Shown: in pieces, positions 7,237 to 13,190 of the stretch
How positions within the stretch are numbered: the first letter of the stretch is position 1
Layout of the letters: the number at the start of each line of letters is the position of its first letter
Assembly: GCA_964619485.1 (NCBI GenBank)
Contig: CAZUCI010000058.1
Span: forward strand, 1 to 20,559
Source: UBA2882 sp964619485
Lineage (GTDB): Bacteria; Bacillota; Clostridia; Lachnospirales; Lachnospiraceae
Direction: 5' to 3'
DNA length: 20,559 nt
Notes under the pieces: generated by a model
Database searches by the model: none
Seen by the model: only the letters and a program-made list of their open reading frames with translations
What the model was told of the DNA's origin: nothing
Program-made: the position numbers and the translations under genes

Positions 7237-7303
7237 TTGACTTACTATGAAATGCATGGTATAGTCATATCAATTCCTACAAAACATACTGAAACGGTAG
7301 GAA
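7237..7303 (+). promoter_or_regulatory. cysK promoter with downstream inverted repeat
   Basis: TTGACT (7237-7242) and TATAGT (7260-7265) are 17 bases apart, a near-consensus promoter with a start near 7272. Directly at or after the start lies TTCCTAC (7274-7280) matched by GTAGGAA (7297-7303), a perfect 7-base inverted repeat 16 bases apart. It could be an operator for a sulfur regulator or a leader hairpin. A further TTCCTA copy lies at 7231-7236, just before the -35. Confidence 0.7.
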
Positions 7304-7354
7304 ATGATGAGAAGAATATAAAAATAAAAATTATCTATGAGGAGGAAATGTATC

Positions 7355-8290
7355 ATGGCAAACATCAAAAGAAATGTAACAGAATTAATTGGAAGGACAC
7401 CTATTTTGGAGGCAACAGGCTTTGCCCGGTGGGCAGATGTAAAGGACGCAGCGATTCTGGCAAAGCTGGAATATCTGAATCCATCAGGCTCGGTTAAAGA
7501 TCGTGTGGCGGCCGCTATGATTGAAACAGCAGAAAAGGAAGGAAAGCTGAAACCCGGAGCAACTATCATTGAACCTACCAGTGGAAATACCGGAATCGGG
7601 ATTGCCGCTGTTGCAGCTGCAAAGGGGTATCGTGCAATACTGACCTTGCCGGAAACCATGAGTGTGGAGCGCAGAAAGCTGTTAAAGGCTTACGGCGCAG
7701 AGCTCGTTCTGACAGATGGAACCAGGGGAATGAAGGGTGCCATTGCAAAGGCAGAAGAATTAAATAAAGAGATTGAAGGCTCTTTGATACTCGGACAGTT
7801 TGCAAATCAGGCAAATCCAAAGGCACACAGAGAAACCACAGGACCGGAAATCTGGGAAGATACAGATGGTACAGTTGACATTTTTGTGGCAGGCGTTGGA
7901 ACCGGAGGAACTGTAACGGGTGTTGGGGAATATTTAAAGGAAAAGAATCCGAACGTAAAGGTTGTTGCTGTGGAGCCTGCATCCAGTCCTGTTTTATCTG
8001 AGGGAAGAAGCGGCGGACACAAGATTCAGGGAATTGGAGCCGGATTTGTTCCGGATACACTGAATACCGGAATATATGATGAAATTATTACCGTAGAAAA
8101 TGAAGCAGCCTTTGAGTATGCAAGAGAATTTGGCAAAACGGAAGGAATTCTGGTTGGCATTTCTTCCGGAGCAGCTTTATATGCAGGCGTTACACTGGCA
8201 AAGAGACCTGAAAATAAAGGCAAAAGGATTGTTGTACTCTTACCGGATTCCGGAGACAGATATCTGTCAACCGCACTTTTTTCAGAATAA
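7355..8290 (+). CDS. cysK: Cysteine synthase (O-acetylserine sulfhydrylase)
   Basis: The 311-residue enzyme condenses O-acetyl-L-serine with sulfide to give L-cysteine and acetate, using pyridoxal phosphate (PLP) in the cytoplasm. NPSGSVKDR (42-50) carries the PLP Schiff-base Lys48, PTSGNTG (74-80) is the substrate loop, GTGGT (182-186) binds the PLP phosphate, and PDSGDRYLS near the C-terminus is typical of CysK. The ATG at 7355 was chosen because GAGGAGG (7339-7345) lies 9 bases upstream and the protein then starts at the family's usual point; an ATG at 7337 in frame would lie before that site. It has its own promoter and no terminator before the Rrf2 gene, whose promoter begins 5 bases after the cysK stop. 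This association suggests regulation by cysteine or sulfide status. Confidence 0.95.
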   Translation: MANIKRNVTELIGRTPILEATGFARWADVKDAAILAKLEYLNPSGSVKDRVAAAMIETAEKEGKLKPGATIIEPTSGNTGIGIAAVAAAKGYRAILTLPETMSVERRKLLKAYGAELVLTDGTRGMKGAIAKAEELNKEIEGSLILGQFANQANPKAHRETTGPEIWEDTDGTVDIFVAGVGTGGTVTGVGEYLKEKNPNVKVVAVEPASSPVLSEGRSGGHKIQGIGAGFVPDTLNTGIYDEIITVENEAAFEYAREFGKTEGILVGISSGAALYAGVTLAKRPENKGKRIVVLLPDSGDRYLSTALFSE

Positions 8291-8294
8291 CTTC

Positions 8295-8324
8295 TTGACG
8301 GTATTTTGCCCATGAATATATAAT
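8295..8324 (+). promoter_or_regulatory. Promoter of the Rrf2-family regulator
   Basis: TTGACG (8295-8300) and a perfect TATAAT (8319-8324) are 18 bases apart. Transcription would start near 8331, giving a leader of about 58 bases. The regulator can thus be made independently of cysK. Confidence 0.75.
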
Positions 8325-8341
8325 AGAGAAGAATAAAGATT

Positions 8342-8374
8342 ATTTGGCTAATTAAGAGGCAGCAGATGCCAAAT
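8342..8374 (+). promoter_or_regulatory. Leader hairpin before the Rrf2-family ribosome binding site
   Basis: ATTTGGC (8342-8348) pairs with GCCAAAT (8368-8374), and a competing small hairpin pairs GGCA (8358-8361) with TGCC (8367-8370). The outer stem ends 1 base before the AGAGGTGA ribosome binding site (8376-8383). It may be a DNA operator or affect translation. The arms are perfect but the loop is 19 bases. Confidence 0.4.
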
Positions 8375-8388
8375 CAGAGGTGAGATTG

Positions 8389-8823
8389 ATGAAGGTTTCT
8401 ACAAAAGGAAGATATGCATTGCGATTGATGTTAGAGCTTGCTAAGGGCTCCGAGGATGAGATGATCCGTGTAAAGGACATCGCAGAGCGACAGGAGATTT
8501 CGGAGAAGTATCTGGAACAGATTATTGCGGCATTAAAGAAGGCGGGCTTTGTGAAAAGCCTGAGAGGTGCACAGGGGGGCTATTGTCTGGCAAGAGAGCC
8601 GAAAAGCTACACAGTCGGGATGATCTTGCGATTGACTGAGGGAAGTATGGCACCGGTGGCCTGTATGGAGGATGAGGAAAATCACTGCGACAGGGCAGCC
8701 ACCTGCTCCACACTCAGACTTTGGAGGATGGTTGATGACGCCATGCGTGGAGTTATAGACAAGGTTACTTTGCAGGATTTGTTAGATTGGGATAATGAGA
8801 CAGCAGATAATTATGTGATTTAA
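8389..8823 (+). CDS. Rrf2-family transcriptional regulator with IscR-like cysteine cluster
   Basis: The 144-residue protein is of normal length for Rrf2. A winged helix-turn-helix occupies residues 1-65 (MKVSTKGRYALRLM, then EISEKYLEQIIAALKKAG and the wing SLRGAQGGY). A dimerisation helix follows (about 108-127). Cys92, Cys100 and Cys106 (C-x7-C-x5-C) lie where IscR and NsrR ligate an Fe-S cluster, though their spacing is nearer C-x5-C-x5-C; Cys66 lies in the wing. The ATG at 8389 fits the AGAGGTGA site 5 bases upstream; a GTG at 8380 overlaps that site. Adjacent cysK points to control of cysteine or Fe-S supply, and in Bacillus the Rrf2 protein CymR works with CysK. Targets cannot be read here; autoregulation is plausible. 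Confidence 0.87.
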   Translation: MKVSTKGRYALRLMLELAKGSEDEMIRVKDIAERQEISEKYLEQIIAALKKAGFVKSLRGAQGGYCLAREPKSYTVGMILRLTEGSMAPVACMEDEENHCDRAATCSTLRLWRMVDDAMRGVIDKVTLQDLLDWDNETADNYVI

Positions 8824-8868
8824 GTATGAGATTCATGATGCAATAATGATGTGATAAAAAATAAACAG

Positions 8869-8897
8869 TTGACTTTGAAATGGTGCATTGCTATACT
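8869..8897 (+). promoter_or_regulatory. Promoter driving the riboswitch and cation exchanger
   Basis: TTGACT (8869-8874) and TATACT (8892-8897) are separated by 17 bases. The predicted start, near 8904, coincides with the first base of the riboswitch P1 stem. This is one of the strongest promoters by eye in the window. Confidence 0.8.
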
Positions 8898-8903
8898 CAA
8901 TTT

Positions 8904-9005
8904 AATAAGAGGGAGTAGTTGGCACCATTCGGTGTCTGTCTAATCGTCAGTACGATTTTCCAGCAGGAAAGTCCGGTTATTCAGTTAAGCAGCGAGACTT
9001 TTATT
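8904..9005 (+). ncRNA. yybP-ykoY (manganese) riboswitch aptamer
   Basis: P1 pairs AATAAGAG (8904-8911) with CTTTTATT (8998-9005), one G-U pair included. Directly inside are the two conserved loop signatures of the class: GGGAGTAG (8911-8918) and AGCGAGAC (8991-8998). Between them are a GGCACC/GGTGTC hairpin (8921-8936), an AATCGT/ACGATT hairpin (8942-8957) and a TTCC/GGAA hairpin (8958-8969). This class senses Mn2+ and usually controls metal exporters. Here the 3' side of P1 is also the 5' half of a terminator, so metal binding should favour read-through. The downstream gene is a CaCA cation exchanger, a fitting target. The signatures were recognised from memory, with no covariance model run. 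Confidence 0.82.
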
Positions 9006-9040
9006 GTACTTTTTGTGTACAATAAAGGGCTCGCTTTTTT
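8991..9040 (+). terminator. Riboswitch expression-platform terminator
   Basis: AGCGAG (8991-8996) pairs with CTCGCT (9030-9035), and CTTTTATTGTAC (8998-9009) pairs with GTACAATAAAGG (9017-9028), with one A-G mismatch between the stems and a 7-base loop. Six T (9035-9040) follow. The 5' half contains the aptamer's conserved AGCGAGAC and 3' P1 strand, so the aptamer and the terminator cannot form together. Gene expression should therefore be ON when the ligand is bound. Confidence 0.88.
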
Positions 9041-9149
9041 GAATCTAAGGTGCCGACGCAGGGCGGCGTAAACAGCTGAAATCCTTTTGTATGCATAAAA
9101 GTTTTTATCCAATAAATAATAAGAGAAGAAAAGAGAAGAGGAAAAGAAG
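9041..9149 (+). other. Remaining leader between riboswitch terminator and exchanger gene
   Basis: This 109-base leader has a GC-rich patch (9052-9069) that can form either GCCG/CGGC (9052-9055 with 9064-9067) or ACGC/GCGT (9056-9059 with 9066-9069), two exclusive short hairpins. The rest is AT-rich with a purine-rich ribosome binding region (about 9121-9147). No gene is seen in it. Confidence 0.35.
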
Positions 9150-10091
9150 ATGGAAAATGTAATTCCTGTTTTAATCCAGGTCGCACTTTTGGTAGTGGGA
9201 TTTGCGATGCTGGTAAAGGGAGCAGACTGGTTTGTGGAAGGTGTGGCAGGTATTGCCGAGAAGTTTGGAATTCCTCAGCTTGTCATTGGTCTTACCATTG
9301 TGGCCATGGGGACAAGTGCACCTGAGGCTGCAGTCAGTATCACATCGGCATTGAAGGGAAATGCGGGTATTACCATAGGAAACGTGGTAGGAAGTAATAT
9401 TATGAATGTGCTGCTGATTCTTGGACTGACGGCAATTATCAGTGCACTTGCAGTTCAACGGTCAACCATTCGGTATGAGATTCCCTTTATGCTTGTAGTA
9501 ACGCTTTTGATTTTGGTTCTGGGTATGACGGATGGAACAATTGTGCTCTGGGAAGGTGTCGTTTTATGGATTTTCTTTCTTATGTATCTTGTCTATTTGT
9601 TTATGATGGCAAAGAAGCAGAGGGAGGAATCGGTGGAGACAAAGAGCCATCCAATGTGGATGCTGATTTTATTGGGAATCATTGGCGCAGCATTAGTTGT
9701 CTGGGGATCAGATGTCACAGTTGATGCGGCAACTAAGCTTGCTCAGTCCTTTGGAATGACGGAGCGTCTCATTGGATTAACCATTGTTGCCTTTGGAACC
9801 TCGCTGCCCGAGCTTGTTACCAGTATTACGGCTGCAAGAAAAGGAAAGGCAGATATTGCGATTGGAAATATTGTGGGAAGCAACATATTTAACATTCTTT
9901 TTGTTGCTGGAACAACAGCATTGGTTGCACCGGTCATTTTTGAATCAAAGTTCCTGATTGATACCTTTGTTGCTTTTGCGGCAGGAGCGATTCTCTGGCT
10001 TTGTGTGTTTAAAAAGAAGAAGCTTACCAGACCGGCGGGAATCTTTATGCTGGCATGTTATGCAGGGTACTTTGTTTATCTTCTTGTATAA
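9150..10091 (+). CDS. CaCA-family cation exchanger (YrbG-like), probable Mn2+/Ca2+ exporter
   Basis: The 313-residue integral membrane protein has the duplicated alpha repeat of Na+/Ca2+ exchangers. Repeat 1 has GTSAPEA (54-60) and GNVVGSNIMN (77-86); repeat 2 has GTSLPE (216-221) and GNIVGSNIFN (239-248). About ten hydrophobic segments are visible, with a central cytoplasmic loop, KKQREESVETK, near 155-165. The two acidic residues in the repeats (Glu59, Glu221) are the usual cation ligands. Members exchange Ca2+ for Na+ or H+; YrbG of E. coli is the reference. A yybP-ykoY riboswitch in the leader points to Mn2+ as the true or an additional substrate, an inference from regulation alone. The ATG is preceded by a purine-rich site (AGAGGAAAAG). 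No terminator separates it from recJ. Confidence 0.92.
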   Translation: MENVIPVLIQVALLVVGFAMLVKGADWFVEGVAGIAEKFGIPQLVIGLTIVAMGTSAPEAAVSITSALKGNAGITIGNVVGSNIMNVLLILGLTAIISALAVQRSTIRYEIPFMLVVTLLILVLGMTDGTIVLWEGVVLWIFFLMYLVYLFMMAKKQREESVETKSHPMWMLILLGIIGAALVVWGSDVTVDAATKLAQSFGMTERLIGLTIVAFGTSLPELVTSITAARKGKADIAIGNIVGSNIFNILFVAGTTALVAPVIFESKFLIDTFVAFAAGAILWLCVFKKKKLTRPAGIFMLACYAGYFVYLLV

Positions 10092-10112
10092 TTAATGAAA
10101 ATTTACTAGAAT
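10084..10112 (+). promoter_or_regulatory. Possible recJ promoter
   Basis: TTGTAT (10084-10089) and TAGAAT (10107-10112) are 17 bases apart and overlap the end of the exchanger gene. Such a promoter would give recJ expression independent of the riboswitch. The -35 is only half consensus. Confidence 0.4.
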
Positions 10113-10136
10113 GGGAATAGGATATGGAGAAAAAAG

Positions 10137-11870
10137 ATGGAAAAATGGTTTGTTGAAACAAAACGGGCTGATTTCAACCAGATTGCAGCCAAATTCCAGA
10201 TCAGTCCCATTGTAGCGCGTCTGTTGCGAAATCGGGAGATTCTGGATGAAAAGGGAATCTCCCTTTTTTTATATGGAAACCGAGATAACCTGTATGATCC
10301 TTTTTTGATGAAGGACATGCAAAAGGGTGTCACGCTGATGGACAGTCTGATCCGTGAAAAGAAGAAAATAAGGATTATTGGAGATTATGATATCGATGGT
10401 GTCTGCTCCAGCTACATATTAGAGCAGGGTCTTCGCGCGGCCGGTGCTGATGTGGATGTTGTAATTCCCCACCGCATGAAGGATGGATATGGATTAAACG
10501 ACCATCTGATTGAGCAGGCGGCTGAGAGTGGCAGAGAGGCAATTATAACCTGCGATAATGGAATTGCAGCACTTCCACAGATTATGCATGCCAAAGAGCT
10601 TGGAATGGTGGTGATTGTGACAGACCATCACGAGGTCCCATATGATGAGGAGGATGGAAAGCGTATTTACAGACTGCCTCCGGCTGATGCAGTTATTGAT
10701 CCCAAGCAGGAGGACTGTGCATATCCTTTTTCCGGGATTTGTGGAGCTGTTGTGGCATATAAGTTTATTAAGGCACTTTTTTTACATAAAAAAATGAAGG
10801 ATTCCGCACTTTTGGAGGAATGCTTTGGCTTTGCCGCATTTGCAACGGTTGGTGACGTTATGGAGCTTTTGGATGAGAATCATATTCTTGTCAAATATGG
10901 TCTTCACAGCATTGAAAACAGCAGAAATCCAGGACTGCAGGCTTTGATAGAGCAGTGTGGGCTAAAGGATAAGCCTTTGTCTCCTTATCATATTGGTTTT
11001 GTGTTAGGTCCCTGCTTTAATGCATCGGGCAGACTGGATACGGCAGACAGAGTGCTGGAGCTTCTTAATTGCCAAACGAAAAGAGAAGCCATGGTGATTG
11101 CAGCAGAGCTTCGAAACCTGAATGAAGAACGTCAGGAGCTGACAGTTCAGGGGCTTGAGGAGGCAATTGCGCTTGTGGAGAAAAAGCAGGAGCTGCCAAA
11201 GGTTTTGGTCATTTATCAGCCGATGCTTCATGAATCCCTGGCGGGTATCATTGCAGGGAGACTTCGTGAAAAATATCATCGGCCGGTGTTTGTTCTGACC
11301 GATGGAGAGGATGGAATCAAGGGTTCTGGACGTTCTATTGATGCCTATCATATGTATGATGAGATGACAAAAATCAAAGATATTTTTGTCAAGTATGGTG
11401 GGCATAAGCTCGCAGCAGGATTGTCACTGCCTCCGGGGAAGGCTGATGAATTTGAGCAGCGCATCAACGAGGTGTGCGAGCTTGGGGAAGAGGATTTTCA
11501 TGAGCGGATTATGATTGATGTTGCCATGCCGCTTAGCCACGTATCCAGGGAGCTGATGGAGCAGCTGAAAATGCTTGAGCCCTATGGAACCGGAAACAGA
11601 AGACCTCTCTTTGCACAAAAAAAAGTGGAGCTCGTTGGGGCGAAGGTCCTTGGAAAGAACAGAAATGTAGTGAAGGGAACGGTAAAGAGTCCGGATGGAG
11701 CTTCATTTGATGCAATTTATTTTGGAGATGGAGATGCTTTTTGCAGACAGCTGAAGGAAAGTGGAAACCTGCTGGATATTACATACACACCAGCAGAGAA
11801 TACCTTTCGAGGGATTACCACACTTCAGATAGAGATTAAGAATGTGAAATTCGCTTACACCAAAGAATAG
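10137..11870 (+). CDS. recJ: Single-stranded-DNA-specific 5'-3' exonuclease RecJ
   Basis: The 577-residue protein is the length of the E. coli enzyme and lacks the long C-terminal extension of Bacillus RecJ. The DHH phosphoesterase core shows GDYDIDG (82-88), a CDNG (139-142) and the name-giving DHH (163-165). The DHHA1 part shows GPCFNASGR (about 295) and GGHKLAAGL (about 421-429), and an OB-like domain follows (about 460-577). These Asp and His residues bind the catalytic Mn2+ or Mg2+. RecJ degrades single-stranded DNA from 5' ends in recombinational and mismatch repair in the cytoplasm. GGAG lies 8 bases before the ATG. The stop overlaps the ribosome binding site of the next gene, so recJ and the sugar kinase are cotranscribed. 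Nothing is missing in the motifs. Confidence 0.95.
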   Translation: MEKWFVETKRADFNQIAAKFQISPIVARLLRNREILDEKGISLFLYGNRDNLYDPFLMKDMQKGVTLMDSLIREKKKIRIIGDYDIDGVCSSYILEQGLRAAGADVDVVIPHRMKDGYGLNDHLIEQAAESGREAIITCDNGIAALPQIMHAKELGMVVIVTDHHEVPYDEEDGKRIYRLPPADAVIDPKQEDCAYPFSGICGAVVAYKFIKALFLHKKMKDSALLEECFGFAAFATVGDVMELLDENHILVKYGLHSIENSRNPGLQALIEQCGLKDKPLSPYHIGFVLGPCFNASGRLDTADRVLELLNCQTKREAMVIAAELRNLNEERQELTVQGLEEAIALVEKKQELPKVLVIYQPMLHESLAGIIAGRLREKYHRPVFVLTDGEDGIKGSGRSIDAYHMYDEMTKIKDIFVKYGGHKLAAGLSLPPGKADEFEQRINEVCELGEEDFHERIMIDVAMPLSHVSRELMEQLKMLEPYGTGNRRPLFAQKKVELVGAKVLGKNRNVVKGTVKSPDGASFDAIYFGDGDAFCRQLKESGNLLDITYTPAENTFRGITTLQIEIKNVKFAYTKE

Positions 11871-11880
11871 GAGGACGGAT

Positions 11881-12807
11881 ATGATATTGACAATAACATG
11901 TAATCCGGCGATTGATAAAACTTATAATACAACAGGTATCATGGTGGGACAGGTTAACACAATGAGAGATCTGATTGCCCTTCCTGGTGGAAAGGGTATC
12001 AATGTGACAAAGGTGCTGAACCAATTCGGCGCACCGGTTACAGCCAGTGGTTTTCTGGGTGGATATACCGGTGAATTTATTGAGGAAGCCATGAAAAAGA
12101 TGGAGGTGGTGACGGAATTTATTCCAATCCGCAATACAACCAGGTCCAATATGAATATTATTGGCGACGATGGCTATGTGACAGAAATTCTGGAACCGGG
12201 TCCCCATGTGACAAAATGGGAGAGGGATCTTCTGCTGGAAAAGTGCAGAAAGCTTGCGCCATCCTGCGAAGCAGTTGTGCTGTCCGGTAGTCTGACAGAT
12301 GGACTGGAGGATGATTTTTACGGAGTACTGATTGACATCTGCAGGGAAGCGGGAAGTAAGGTGTTTCTGGATACCAGTGGAGAGCCTCTGAAAAAGGGAA
12401 TTGCACATAAGCCATACTACATCAAACCAAACAGAAAAGAACTGGAGTATGCGGTGGGCAGAAGGCTTGCAACAGAGGCAGAGGTGATTCAGGCAGCGTA
12501 TTCCTTTGTGAAGGACGGTGTCTCCAGGGTGGTTGTTTCGCTGGGCGCAAAGGGACTTTTGCAGATTACCAAGACGAGAGTAATCAAAGCGGTTCCGCCC
12601 AAAATTCATGCAGTCAATACGGTGGGCAGTGGAGACAGTGTCGTTGCAGCCATGGTACTGGGGCTGATTCAGAAAATGAGTGATGAGGATACCATGCAGC
12701 TGGCAGCCGGCATTTCTGCAGCAAATGCCACTACTTTGGAAAGTGGTATGATTCCCAGAGATACCATGGAAGAAATCATTCGTGACGTTGCCATTGTCAC
12801 TATGTAA
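11881..12807 (+). CDS. PfkB-family hexose kinase (1-phosphofructokinase-like)
   Basis: The 308-residue protein is a ribokinase-fold enzyme of the FruK/LacC/PfkB branch. NPAIDKTY (8-15) is the N-terminal sugar-binding strand, GGKGINVTK (36-44) is the first PfkB signature, and NTVGSGDS (246-253) is the second, with Asp252 as catalytic base and the glycines as anion hole. This branch transfers phosphate from ATP to fructose 1-phosphate, tagatose 6-phosphate or fructose 6-phosphate. No fructose PTS transporter or DeoR regulator lies next to it, so the substrate is unclear and no symbol is given. An AGGAGG site (11870-11875) lies 5 bases before the ATG and overlaps the recJ stop. Downstream there is only a weak hairpin before the 13003-13026 terminator. 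Confidence 0.88.
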   Translation: MILTITCNPAIDKTYNTTGIMVGQVNTMRDLIALPGGKGINVTKVLNQFGAPVTASGFLGGYTGEFIEEAMKKMEVVTEFIPIRNTTRSNMNIIGDDGYVTEILEPGPHVTKWERDLLLEKCRKLAPSCEAVVLSGSLTDGLEDDFYGVLIDICREAGSKVFLDTSGEPLKKGIAHKPYYIKPNRKELEYAVGRRLATEAEVIQAAYSFVKDGVSRVVVSLGAKGLLQITKTRVIKAVPPKIHAVNTVGSGDSVVAAMVLGLIQKMSDEDTMQLAAGISAANATTLESGMIPRDTMEEIIRDVAIVTM

Positions 12808-12950
12808 AATGTCAGTATTTGCTCGAACACGCGGCAAATTGTATTTATGCGGGAACAATTCATGATTTTTTTCTTTTCTGTTCATGAAATTCGGAATTAT
12901 TTTATAATTTAATCACACTTTAGACACAATTCCCAAGTATTATAATAATC
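12808..12950. other. AT-rich gene-free stretch after the kinase gene
   Basis: No coding region is convincing. AATTGT (12837-12842) and ACAATT (12855-12860) form a weak hairpin followed 5 bases later by seven T (12866-12872), possibly a weak terminator. TTCATGA (12859-12865) and TCATGAA (12882-12888) form an inverted repeat that overlaps it. A TATAAT box at 12903-12908 has no good -35. Confidence 0.35.
12919..12946 (+). promoter_or_regulatory. Possible promoter of the candidate small RNA
   Basis: A perfect TATAAT (12941-12946) lies 16 bases after a partial -35, TTTAGA (12919-12924). Transcription would begin near 12953, inside the 5' arm of the hairpin at 12951-12977. Confidence 0.45.
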
Positions 12951-12952
12951 AG

Positions 12953-13026
12953 ATAGTTGAACCACAACTCACTATCTCCCCCCTCATAAGAATTCAAACG
13001 AGAACCCGGCTGACTGCCGGGTTTTT
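12953..13026 (+). ncRNA. Candidate C-rich small RNA (novel, unnamed)
   Basis: From the expected start near 12953 to the terminator is about 74 bases, made of three parts. A 5' hairpin pairs AGATAGT (12951-12957) with ACTATCT (12971-12977). An unpaired TCCCCCCTC follows (12977-12985), complementary to a strong Shine-Dalgarno sequence. Then comes an AT-rich linker and a textbook intrinsic terminator. There is no credible open reading frame. This layout resembles Firmicute small RNAs that pair with ribosome binding sites through C-rich loops, such as RsaE/RoxS, but no homology is claimed. It could instead be the 3' end of the kinase transcript. Confidence 0.45.
13003..13026 (+). terminator. Strong intrinsic terminator before murE
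   Basis: AACCCGGC (13003-13010) and GCCGGGTT (13016-13023) pair perfectly around a 5-base loop, and T residues run to 13026. It ends transcription arriving from the kinase side or from the candidate small RNA. Confidence 0.92.
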
Positions 13027-13109
13027 CGTTGTATAAAATTGCACTTCAGATTTTGGAACCGGTTGTTTGTGCTGTTCGGCAGGACATGGCAGGTGTATCG
13101 CCCTGTTCG

Positions 13110-13145
13110 TTGAAAAAAGGCATAAAATGTGCTATTCTAGAATAG
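13110..13145 (+). promoter_or_regulatory. murE operon promoter with palindrome over the -10
   Basis: TTGAAA (13110-13115) and TATTCT (13133-13138) are 17 bases apart. The -10 lies inside a perfect 14-base palindrome, CTATTCTAGAATAG (13132-13145). A repressor binding there would block polymerase. Transcription would start near 13145, some 45 bases before murE. Confidence 0.6.
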
Positions 13146-13190
13146 AAAGATTTTGTAGAGAGGGCTGAAAAGAGCCGGAAAGCGTGAAAA

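Noticed and set aside
7204..7354. T-box or SAM riboswitch ahead of cysK
   Set aside because: The leader after the promoter is only about 80 bases, with no TGGNACC T-box sequence, no kink-turn and no terminator.
7575..8060. A 161-codon minus-strand frame within cysK
   Set aside because: Leucine-, proline- and glutamine-rich shadow of the cysK codons, with no start signal.
8921..8936. T-box-like GGCACC/GGTG hairpin before the cation exchanger
   Set aside because: It is an internal stem of the yybP-ykoY element; the flanking T-box motifs are missing.
11836..12885. A 349-codon open frame on the minus strand opposite the PfkB-family kinase
   Set aside because: It covers a clear kinase gene in full, its product is rich in His, Cys and Asn in a way typical of reverse-frame translation, and it has no recognisable domain.
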